Below, piece after piece: positions 57,083 through 64,000 of a stretch of DNA of 64,000 bases. Made by a program: the position numbers and the translations under genes. The notes beneath the pieces were generated by a model. That model searched no databases. It was not told the DNA's origin and saw only the letters and a list, made by a program, of their open reading frames with translations. The DNA is from Candidatus Hydrothermarchaeum profundi (GTDB lineage: Archaea > Hydrothermarchaeota > Hydrothermarchaeia > Hydrothermarchaeales > Hydrothermarchaeaceae). The DNA lies in NCBI GenBank assembly GCA_002011125.2, contig MTMF02000009.1, positions 898,989 through 962,988 of the forward strand. The letters are read 5' to 3'. Position 1 is the first letter of the stretch. Each line of letters begins with the position of its first letter.

Positions 57083-58642
57083 ATGCCTAAGGAAGTCAAA
57101 ATCTACGATACCACTCTTAGAGATGGGGCGCAATCAGAGAATATATCTTTTTCATTAGAGGACAAGTTGCGCATAGCCAAGAAACTAGATGATCTTGGCA
57201 TACATTATATTGAGGGGGGGTGGCCTGGATCAAATCCAAAAGATATGGAGTTTTTTAGAAAGGTTAAGAAATTAAATCTCAAAGCTAAAATTGTCCCATT
57301 CGGTAGTACGAAAAGGGCAGACAGCAGCGTTGAAAAAGATCGAAACCTGAGAGCCCTTCTAGAGACCAATATGAAGACTGTTTGTATATTCGGTAAGACT
57401 TGGGACCTTCATGTAAGACATGTCCTCGGTACCGGACTTGACAAAAACTTGAAGATGATTGAGGAGTCGATAGAATACCTTAAGTCGAAAGACCTTGAGG
57501 TAATATTTGATGCAGAGCACTTTTTTGATGCCTATATTAGCAATTCTTTATATGCGATTGAAGCTTTGAAGGCTGCTAGAGAAGCGAATTGTATCGTGCT
57601 TTGTGATACTAATGGTGGAAGTATCCCCTTTGAGATCCAGCGGATAATAAGGGAGGTAAAAAAGCACATTAAGACACCGTTGGGAATTCATGCCCATAAT
57701 GATTCTGATATGGCGGTTGCAAATAGTATAATCGCAGTTCGCACGGGCGTAATTCAAGTCCAGGGAACAATTAATGGCTTTGGTGAACGTTGTGGTAATG
57801 CGAATCTATGTTCTATAATTCCAAATTTGAAGTTAAAGTTGGGAATAAACTGCATAACAGATGAGCAGCTTAAAAAATTAACTAGCGTCTCTAGGTTCGT
57901 AAGCGAGATTGCGAATGTGAGTTTGCCCACTAATATGCCGTATGTAGGGGAAAGTGCTTTTGCACATAAGGGAGGCGTACATGTTGACGCTGTACTAAAG
58001 AAGGCGGAGACTTATGAACATGTTAAGCCCGAATTGGTGGGGAACTATAGAAGAATCTTAGTTTCAGAACTTGCTGGAAAAAGCACCATATTAGTCAAGG
58101 CTAGGGAATACGGTTTAGATTTAAAGAAGGATACCCCTGAAACTAGAAAAATATTAGAGAAACTAAAAGAAATGGAGAATCAAGGATATCAGTTCGAAGG
58201 GGCAGAAGCTAGCTTTGAGTTGCTAATGAAAAAGGCGTTAGGGACGTATAAAAGTTTTTTTGAGATGAAAGGTTTTAAAGTGATAGTGGATGCTAGAGAT
58301 GGGGAGCTAATCGCAGAAGCAACGGTTAAAGTAAGAGTAGATGGAAAGGAAGAACACACAGCGGCAGAAGGAAATGGTCCAGTAAATGCTTTGGATAATG
58401 CATTGAGGAAAGCCTTAGAAAAATTCTATCCGGTGTTAAAGGAAGTCCGTTTATCTGATTATAAAGTTAGGGTATTGGACGAAAAGAGGGGAACAGGCGC
58501 CAAGGTTAGGGTACTGATCCAGTCTAGGGATGATAAGTCTTCTTGGGGAACTGTAGGTGTTTCCGAGAACATAATAGAGGCGAGTTGGATTGCTCTCTCT
58601 GATAGCATAGATTATAAGCTAATGAAAGAATTATCTCCGTAA
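57083..58642 (+). CDS. cimA: (R)-citramalate synthase, CimA (TIGR00977 type)
   Basis: 519 aa. The barrel has '[20 protein letters not shown]', '[13 protein letters not shown]', '[12 protein letters not shown]' and '[13 protein letters not shown]'. '[17 protein letters not shown]' and a C-terminal LeuA-dimer-like domain ('[15 protein letters not shown]') follow. '[13 protein letters not shown]' distinguishes this clade from LeuA. It condenses pyruvate and acetyl-CoA to citramalate, the threonine-independent route to isoleucine, also used by Geobacter. With leuCD and ilvBNC here, most of Leu/Ile/Val synthesis is present; leuB, ilvD and the transaminase are elsewhere. Confidence 0.9.
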   Translation: MPKEVKIYDTTLRDGAQSENISFSLEDKLRIAKKLDDLGIHYIEGGWPGSNPKDMEFFRKVKKLNLKAKIVPFGSTKRADSSVEKDRNLRALLETNMKTVCIFGKTWDLHVRHVLGTGLDKNLKMIEESIEYLKSKDLEVIFDAEHFFDAYISNSLYAIEALKAAREANCIVLCDTNGGSIPFEIQRIIREVKKHIKTPLGIHAHNDSDMAVANSIIAVRTGVIQVQGTINGFGERCGNANLCSIIPNLKLKLGINCITDEQLKKLTSVSRFVSEIANVSLPTNMPYVGESAFAHKGGVHVDAVLKKAETYEHVKPELVGNYRRILVSELAGKSTILVKAREYGLDLKKDTPETRKILEKLKEMENQGYQFEGAEASFELLMKKALGTYKSFFEMKGFKVIVDARDGELIAEATVKVRVDGKEEHTAAEGNGPVNALDNALRKALEKFYPVLKEVRLSDYKVRVLDEKRGTGAKVRVLIQSRDDKSSWGTVGVSENIIEASWIALSDSIDYKLMKELSP

Positions 58643-58704
58643 GATTTATAACATTTGCAGGGTTTACCTTCTAAATCAAATCAATTCTAAAGGGTTGTTC
58701 TAAT

Positions 58705-60384
58705 ATGAAAATGAAAGGTGCAGAAGCCATTGTCAAAGCATTGGAGAAAGAAGGAGTAGAAGTCATGTTCGGGATACCTGGGGGAGCCTCTATACCAATA
58801 TACGATGTACTCTACGATTCAAGCATCCGGCACATTCTAACGAGACATGAGCAGGCGGCTGCTCATGCTGCTGATGGGTATGCCAGAGTAAGCGGTAAAG
58901 TTGGTGTTTGCTCCGCTACTTCTGGTCCAGGAGCTACGAATCTTACTACTGGCTTAGTTAATGCATATATGGATTCATATCCTGTGGTTGCTATAACTGG
59001 GCAAGTAGCAACCATTTTCATAGGGAAGGACGCTTTTCAGGAAGCAGATACTATTGGAATTACAATGTCAGCTACTAAGCATAACTTTCAGCTTAGATCG
59101 GTAGAAGAGATTCCGACTGTAGTAAAAAATGCTTTCACGATAGCTAGCACAGGTAGACCTGGTCCAGTATTAATAGATGTTCCAAAAGATATACAGGAAA
59201 AAGAGGGGGATATTAAATTTCCAAAAAAAGCAGAGATTATAGGCTATAAACCAACCTTGAAAGGTCATCCTAGACAAATTAAAAAAGCAGCTGAACTACT
59301 TTTGAATGCTGAAAGACCGATTATACTCGCTGGAGGAGGCGTAATATTATCTGGCGCGACAGATGAATTGCGTAGGTTGTCTGACCTTTTAGGTATTCCT
59401 GTTGCTACAACTCTAATGGGTAAGGGTTCATTCCCTGAGGACCATCCACTGGCTTTAGGTATGGTAGGGATGCATGGTAGAAAAGCTGCTAATTATGCTA
59501 TAAATGATGCCGACGTACTATTAGCCATTGGATGCAGATTTTCCGATAGGACTACAGGTCTAGTAAGCTGTTTTGCTCCTGAAGCGTATATTATCCATGT
59601 AGACATAGATCCGGCTGAAATAGGGAAAAACGTCAATGTGCACCTACCGATTGTAGGCGATGCCAAGCAGGTATTAAAAGATTTACTGAAATTTTTGAGA
59701 GAGAAAATAAGGAAAGGACATGAGACTGAGTGGATGCGTAAGGTTATGGAATACAAAAAAGAGTTCCAGCCTAAAATGGACTATAAGGATGTACCGTTAA
59801 AGCCTCAGAAGGTCGTAAAAGAGATAATGGACACTATTGGGGAAGACGATATTGTGGTTACAGAAGTAGGTCAATGTCAAATGTGGGCCGCTCATTATCT
59901 AGCTAGGACTAAACCCAAAACTTTTATTTCCTCGGGTGGCCTTGGGACGATGGGCTTCGGTTTTCCTGCGTCAATGGGAGCTAAGATAGCTAAGCCGGAT
60001 GTTAATGTCATAGATATAGCTGGAGATGGAAGTTTCTTGATGAACTGTCAGGAATTAGCGACGGTTGTTGAAAATGATATTCCTGTTGTCGTAGCAGTAT
60101 TGGATAACCACTATTTGGGAATGGTGCGTCAGTGGCAGGAGCTATTTTACAATAGGAGATATTCGGCCGTTGACTTAGGTAATACGCCTGACTTTGTAAA
60201 ACTTGCTGAGGCATTTGGGGCCAAAGGTATCCGAGTTGAAAATCCTGAGGAAATCGGGCCTGCGGTAAAAGATGCTTTTGAATCTGGGAGGCCTACTGTA
60301 TTAGATATAATAGTGAATCCGGAGGAGAACATATTCCCAATGGTTCCTCCTGGAAGGTGTTTAAAGGATATTATTGAGGGGTGA
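58705..60384 (+). CDS. ilvB: Acetolactate synthase, large catalytic subunit
   Basis: 559 aa, normal length. The N-terminal ThDP domain has 'FGIPGGASIPIYD' and the catalytic Glu in 'RHEQAAAHAADGYAR'. The central FAD-binding domain has 'ILAGGGVILSGA'. The C-terminal ThDP domain has 'GDGSFLMNCQEL' with the downstream 'LDNHYLGMVRQWQ' completing the GDG-Nx motif. It makes acetolactate or acetohydroxybutyrate from pyruvate. It begins 62 bases after cimA with no leader ORF; 'AAAGGGTTG' precedes the ATG. The regulatory subunit follows after 3 bases. Confidence 0.95.
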   Translation: MKMKGAEAIVKALEKEGVEVMFGIPGGASIPIYDVLYDSSIRHILTRHEQAAAHAADGYARVSGKVGVCSATSGPGATNLTTGLVNAYMDSYPVVAITGQVATIFIGKDAFQEADTIGITMSATKHNFQLRSVEEIPTVVKNAFTIASTGRPGPVLIDVPKDIQEKEGDIKFPKKAEIIGYKPTLKGHPRQIKKAAELLLNAERPIILAGGGVILSGATDELRRLSDLLGIPVATTLMGKGSFPEDHPLALGMVGMHGRKAANYAINDADVLLAIGCRFSDRTTGLVSCFAPEAYIIHVDIDPAEIGKNVNVHLPIVGDAKQVLKDLLKFLREKIRKGHETEWMRKVMEYKKEFQPKMDYKDVPLKPQKVVKEIMDTIGEDDIVVTEVGQCQMWAAHYLARTKPKTFISSGGLGTMGFGFPASMGAKIAKPDVNVIDIAGDGSFLMNCQELATVVENDIPVVVAVLDNHYLGMVRQWQELFYNRRYSAVDLGNTPDFVKLAEAFGAKGIRVENPEEIGPAVKDAFESGRPTVLDIIVNPEENIFPMVPPGRCLKDIIEG

Positions 60385-60387
60385 AGA

Positions 60388-60879
60388 ATGATGGAGGAAT
60401 CTCATATTCTAACTGCTCTGGTGGAAGATAGACCCGGTGTTATGCAAAGAGTTTCCGGTCTTTTCAGAAAGAGAAATTTCAATATAGATAGCATCTCTGT
60501 CGGGCATTCAGAAAAGAAAGGAGTTTCCAGAATGACCCTTACGGTTACAGGGGATGATAAAGTATTAGAACAGGTGATAAAACAGCTTAATAAGCTAGTG
60601 GAAGTTATAAAGGTATCTAAGATTGATAAGAGCGACTGTGTTGCCCGTGAACTTGCTTTGGTCAAGGTTGTAACTAAGAGTGAGAATATACGAGCTGAGA
60701 TCGTTCAGTATGCTAACATTTTTCGGGGAAGGATAGTAGATGTTAGGAAAGACTCCTTAATTGTTGAAATCACTGGAGATAGTGCTAAAATCGATGCTTT
60801 TGAAAAGCTAATGGAGTCTTATGGAATAAAGGAGTTGGCTAGAACCGGTATAACTGCGATGACCAGGAGTTCGAAATAA
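60388..60879 (+). CDS. ilvN: Acetolactate synthase, small regulatory subunit
   Basis: 163 aa. An N-terminal ACT domain ('TALVEDRPGVMQRVSGLFRKR', 'NIDSISVG') and a C-terminal ALS_ss domain ('LALVKVV', 'FRGRIVDV', 'EITGDSAKIDAFEKLM') are both complete. It activates the large subunit and confers valine feedback. It lies 3 bases after ilvB and 12 bases before ilvC, so it is in one operon. Confidence 0.94.
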   Translation: MMEESHILTALVEDRPGVMQRVSGLFRKRNFNIDSISVGHSEKKGVSRMTLTVTGDDKVLEQVIKQLNKLVEVIKVSKIDKSDCVARELALVKVVTKSENIRAEIVQYANIFRGRIVDVRKDSLIVEITGDSAKIDAFEKLMESYGIKELARTGITAMTRSSK

Positions 60880-60891
60880 GGAGGAAATAAA

Positions 60892-61869
60892 ATGATCTAT
60901 TATGATAAGGATGTGAAATTAGATATTCTTAAAGATAAAACTATAGCAGTTATTGGTTATGGCATTCAAGGGGCGGCCCAGTCACAATGTATGCAGGACT
61001 CAGGGCTAGATGTTGTAGTTGGTCTCAGAGAGGGTGGCCCCTCTTGGAAAAGAGCAGTTAAGGATGGGATGAGGGCTCTACCGATATCTGATGCTGCTAA
61101 GAGGGGAGATGTAGTTCATATCCTCATTCCAGACGAGATACAATCCAAAGTATACTACGAGCATATCCATGAAAATTTAGAAGAAGGTAACGCCTTAAGT
61201 TTCTCGCATGGATTTAATATTAGGTTTAACCAGATAGTTCCCCCAGAAAATGTGGATGTTATCATGGTGGCTCCTAAGGGTCCTGGGGCTATGGTCAGGA
61301 GGGAATATTTGTCTGGATCTGGCGTTCCCGCTTTGATCGCTGTTGAGCAGGATTACACGAAAAATGCTAAAGAAAAAGCTCTAGCTATGGCAAAGGCGAT
61401 CGGGGCAACTAGAGTTGGTGTTCTGGAGACTACTTTTGCTGAGGAGACCGAAACAGACTTATTTGGTGAGCAAGTTGATCTATGCGGTGGTTCTGCGGAG
61501 CTTGTGAAGGCTGCTTTCGAAACACTTGTGGAGGCAGGATATCAGCCGGAGATTGCATATTTTGAGTGCATGCATGAGTTAAAATTGATTGTTGATTTAT
61601 ACTATAAACAAGGTATTGAAGGAATGTGGAGGAATGTCTCTAACACAGCAGAATATGGTGGGAGAACGAGAGGCCCCAGAATAATTTCGCCTGAAGTGAA
61701 AAAGAATATGAAGGCTATATTGCGAGATATTCAGTCAGGAGCTTTTGCAAAGGAATGGGTCCTTGAAAACCAGGCTGGAGCTCCAATTTTGAATAGCCTA
61801 CGTAAAAGAGGAAAAGAGCATCCTATCGAAAAAGTCGGCAAAAAACTTAGAAAAATGATGAACCTGTAA
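60892..61869 (+). CDS. ilvC: Ketol-acid reductoisomerase, class I
   Basis: 325 aa, short (class I) form. The Rossmann motif is '[12 protein letters not shown]', and the cofactor loop reads '[15 protein letters not shown]'. '[15 protein letters not shown]' and the metal-binding '[14 protein letters not shown]' follow, with '[17 protein letters not shown]' in the helical domain. It isomerises and reduces acetolactate for Val, Leu and Ile synthesis. Strong Shine-Dalgarno 'AGGAGG' 7 bases upstream. It is the last gene of the ilv operon; polB follows from its own promoter. Cofactor preference cannot be decided by eye. Confidence 0.95.
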   Translation: MIYYDKDVKLDILKDKTIAVIGYGIQGAAQSQCMQDSGLDVVVGLREGGPSWKRAVKDGMRALPISDAAKRGDVVHILIPDEIQSKVYYEHIHENLEEGNALSFSHGFNIRFNQIVPPENVDVIMVAPKGPGAMVRREYLSGSGVPALIAVEQDYTKNAKEKALAMAKAIGATRVGVLETTFAEETETDLFGEQVDLCGGSAELVKAAFETLVEAGYQPEIAYFECMHELKLIVDLYYKQGIEGMWRNVSNTAEYGGRTRGPRIISPEVKKNMKAILRDIQSGAFAKEWVLENQAGAPILNSLRKRGKEHPIEKVGKKLRKMMNL

Positions 61870-61927
61870 TTCTTTTAATCTTCTTACTTTGGAGAAAGCT
61901 ACCTTCCTTTTATGGCATGACATATGA

Positions 61928-61935
61928 TTATATAT
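61928..61935 (+). promoter_or_regulatory. TATA box of polB
   Basis: TTATATAT is centred about 26 bases upstream of the polB ATG at 61958, and no Shine-Dalgarno is present, so the mRNA is probably leaderless. Confidence 0.55.
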
Positions 61936-61957
61936 CGCTAGTAGCAACTCTTATAAT

Positions 61958-64000
61958 ATGAAGGGCCTTTTGCTAGACATTGACTATAAAACTAGAGATG
62001 AGAAAGCAGTAGTTAGACTTTTTTTCAAAGGCGAGAAAGAGAACTTTATTGCTGAAGACGATACTTTTTATCCATACCTATATGTTTTGCCGACTACAGA
62101 TGACTTAGACTTACTTAAGGAGAATATAAAGAGATTAGAACAAGTCGTGGATGTTAGTGAGGAGCATAAGATTAATGGAAGAGAGATTCTAGTGTTAAAG
62201 GTTGTTGCCAAGCATCCTCAGGAAGTACCGAGATTACGTGCGATTTTAAAAGAAATTATTGGGCCTAACGCAGTATATGAACATGATATCCCGTTTGTTA
62301 GGCGGTATCTTATTGATAAAAAATTAATTCCTCTCACGTGGGTGGAAATTGAAGGCGATACCGTTGATGGAGTACTAAAAATAAGAAACTTCAAGCCTAT
62401 TGGAGGAAAATTTAACCCAGTTGTACTAGTCTTCGATATCGAAGTATATAATCCTAAAGGAGCTCCTAGGGCAGATAAAGATCCTATCATAATGATAAGT
62501 TTAGCGTCCACTACAGGCCTGAGGAAAGTTTTGACTTGGAGGAAACTAGAGAGCGATATGGATTATGTGGAAGTTCTAGAAGATGAGAAAGCTATACTAA
62601 AAAGATTCGAGGAAATAGTACGGGAAGAGAATCCTGATGTAATTGTAGGTTATAATACGGATAACTTTGACTTTCCATATATAAAGGAAAGGATTAAAAA
62701 ACTAAATACGGAGTTAGGTTTGGGGTGGGATAATTCCGAAGCTATTGTAACTAAGAGGAGAGGTCTATATGAGGCTAAAGTTAAGGGGAGGCCCCATATA
62801 GATATATACCCTATTGTAAGGAGGTCTATAAAGCTAACAAGCTATGTACTGGAAGATGTTGTAAGAGAGGTTTTAGAGGTAGATAAAGAGAAAATATCTA
62901 GCGATAAGCTTTGGCAATACTGGGATCATGGAGGAAAAGAACTTCAAGAGTTAATAAAATACTCGCTGGAGGATGCCGATTTCACATTGCAACTATGTGA
63001 AAAGTTCTTACCTCTTTATATTGAACTTTCTAGACTCGTGGGACAGACGCTACATGATGTAAGTAGGATGACTGCTGGCCAATTGGTTGAATGGTTGTTG
63101 ATGAAAGAGGCTGCTAGTAGGGGAAGTCTTATTCCTAATAGAGCTGGTGGAGAAGAGTTTCACCGTAGGAGGGAGGAGACATATGTAGGTGGGTATGTAA
63201 AGGAACCTAAAAAAGGGCTTTCAGAGAACATAGCGGTTTTTGATTTTAGAAGCCTATATCCTAGCGTTATAGTAACTCATAATATAGACCCGTTTACCTT
63301 TAACACGGAGGGGAAAGGAGATAAAGCTCCCGAATTTGAATACTGGTTTGATAAAGAGAAAAAAGGGTTTATACCTGCTATATTAGAGAATCTGATTGAA
63401 AATAGGTTGAATATTAAAAAGAGGATGAAAAAAGAAGTAGATCCAGTAAAGAGGAGAATATTGGATGTAGAGCAAAGGGCTTTAAAAATACTTGCCAATA
63501 GTTTTTACGGATACATGGGGTATCCTAGGGCAAGGTGGTACAAGAAAGAATGTGCGGAGAGTGTAACATCCTTCGCTAGGATGTATATTAAAAAAGTCAT
63601 GAGTATAGCTGAAGAAAAATTCGGCTTAGAGGTTGTCTATGGTGATACGGATTCCCTTTTCGTCGTAGTTCCTGAAGGGAAAAAAGAGAAGGTATTTGAA
63701 TTTTTAGATTTAGTTAATAAGGAACTGCCTGGTATAATTGAACTCGAGTTTGAAGACTTTTATCCGCGAGGGCTATTTGTTACTAAAAAGAGGTACGCCC
63801 TGATAAATGAGGAGGGAAAAGTCATTGTTAAAGGCTTAGAATTCGTGCGTAGGGATTGGGCTCCTATTGCCAAGAAAACCCAAGAAAGAGTACTCCACGC
63901 TCTGTTAAAGGATGCTTCTCCAGAGAAAGCTGCACGGATAGTTAGGAAGGTCGTTGAGGACATAAGAAACAGGAGAGTATCACTAGAGGACATAACGATT
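61958..64000 (+). CDS. polB: Family B DNA polymerase (3' end outside window)
   Basis: The frame is open from the ATG at 61958 to the window end (681 codons); it is missing from the track because it has no stop. The protein starts '[18 protein letters not shown]'. The exonuclease motifs are present: Exo I '[11 protein letters not shown]', Exo II '[12 protein letters not shown]' and Exo III 'YSLEDADFT', so proofreading should be active. The polymerase motifs are A '[10 protein letters not shown]', B '[14 protein letters not shown]' and C 'YGDTDSLFV'. No intein interrupts these common insertion sites. The expected full length is about 780 aa, so roughly 100 residues of the thumb are cut off. It is the replicative or repair PolB of euryarchaea. 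Confidence 0.95.
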   Translation, partial: MKGLLLDIDYKTRDEKAVVRLFFKGEKENFIAEDDTFYPYLYVLPTTDDLDLLKENIKRLEQVVDVSEEHKINGREILVLKVVAKHPQEVPRLRAILKEIIGPNAVYEHDIPFVRRYLIDKKLIPLTWVEIEGDTVDGVLKIRNFKPIGGKFNPVVLVFDIEVYNPKGAPRADKDPIIMISLASTTGLRKVLTWRKLESDMDYVEVLEDEKAILKRFEEIVREENPDVIVGYNTDNFDFPYIKERIKKLNTELGLGWDNSEAIVTKRRGLYEAKVKGRPHIDIYPIVRRSIKLTSYVLEDVVREVLEVDKEKISSDKLWQYWDHGGKELQELIKYSLEDADFTLQLCEKFLPLYIELSRLVGQTLHDVSRMTAGQLVEWLLMKEAASRGSLIPNRAGGEEFHRRREETYVGGYVKEPKKGLSENIAVFDFRSLYPSVIVTHNIDPFTFNTEGKGDKAPEFEYWFDKEKKGFIPAILENLIENRLNIKKRMKKEVDPVKRRILDVEQRALKILANSFYGYMGYPRARWYKKECAESVTSFARMYIKKVMSIAEEKFGLEVVYGDTDSLFVVVPEGKKEKVFEFLDLVNKELPGIIELEFEDFYPRGLFVTKKRYALINEEGKVIVKGLEFVRRDWAPIAKKTQERVLHALLKDASPEKAARIVRKVVEDIRNRRVSLEDITI

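Noticed and set aside
61958-64000. Intein in polB
   Set aside because: Motifs A, B and C are contiguous in the visible frame with no inserted splicing blocks.
1-64000. Mobile elements, integrases, att sites, rRNA or tRNA genes
   Set aside because: None recognised on reading both strands. The giant repeats are internal to genes and not flanked by terminal inverted repeats.

Overview
The window is 64 kb of chromosomal DNA from an archaeon, most likely a euryarchaeote and probably a thermophile. Supporting genes are sn-glycerol-1-phosphate dehydrogenase (archaeal lipid stereochemistry), CetZ-type tubulins, an ArvABC small-GTPase set, archaeal Elp3, DUF63, family B DNA polymerase and archaeal TATA boxes 20-30 bases before starts. 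The composition is AT-rich. I cannot name the genus. The cytochrome content resembles iron-reducing Archaeoglobi or anaerobic methane/alkane-oxidising lineages, but that is inference.

Layout. 1-3032: the end of an RND/MMPL exporter in two polypeptides plus a secreted partner. 3067-6302: trpF, then G1P dehydrogenase with a CDP-alcohol phosphotransferase and a divergent nucleotidyltransferase (possibly a split IPCT/DIPPS pair). 6346-8761: a B12/radical SAM protein, a DUF2095-like protein and a SPOUT-like methyltransferase. 8869-10264: an arvABC-like vesiculation operon. 10254-14320 (minus): UDP-sugar genes (two SDR enzymes, galU, ugd). 14449-16223: elp3 and a divergent 53-aa AbrB-like protein that is missing from the ORF track.

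16224-44269 is the centrepiece: about 28 kb of giant secreted proteins on the plus strand. A membrane-anchored beta-domain protein overlaps, by ATGA, a 3924-aa cytochrome with about 67 CxxCH motifs. Then come a 2250-aa propeller/discoidin/CARDB scaffold, a 4-heme cytochrome fused to CWB2 cell-wall-binding repeats, a 2035-aa cytochrome with about 33 CxxCH motifs and a perfect internal 1332-bp repeat, and a small membrane-anchored diheme protein. The first two genes are fused in the 2035-aa protein. About 106 canonical heme motifs are encoded, plus many CXnCH variants. This reads as an S-layer-associated, heavily glycosylated extracellular electron conduit.

44363-49589: an A-type Fe-S carrier, DUF63, a winged-helix regulator, a DUF151 nuclease, leuCD, a CYTH protein and a class V aminotransferase. 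49684-54794: three CetZ-family tubulins with a secreted coiled-coil protein and a GT2 glycosyltransferase. 54786-61869: a CBS protein and branched-chain amino acid genes leuA, cimA, ilvB, ilvN, ilvC. leuA and cimA are each preceded by a 10-11 codon leader ORF with a strong Shine-Dalgarno. 61958-64000: the first 681 codons of polB, cut by the window end.

How the parts may work together (inference): the UDP-sugar genes could feed N-glycosylation of the sequon-rich cytochromes, and the Arv and CetZ genes act on envelope and cell shape. No CRISPR array, tRNA, rRNA, transposase or integrase was recognised. All counts and repeat comparisons were made by eye.
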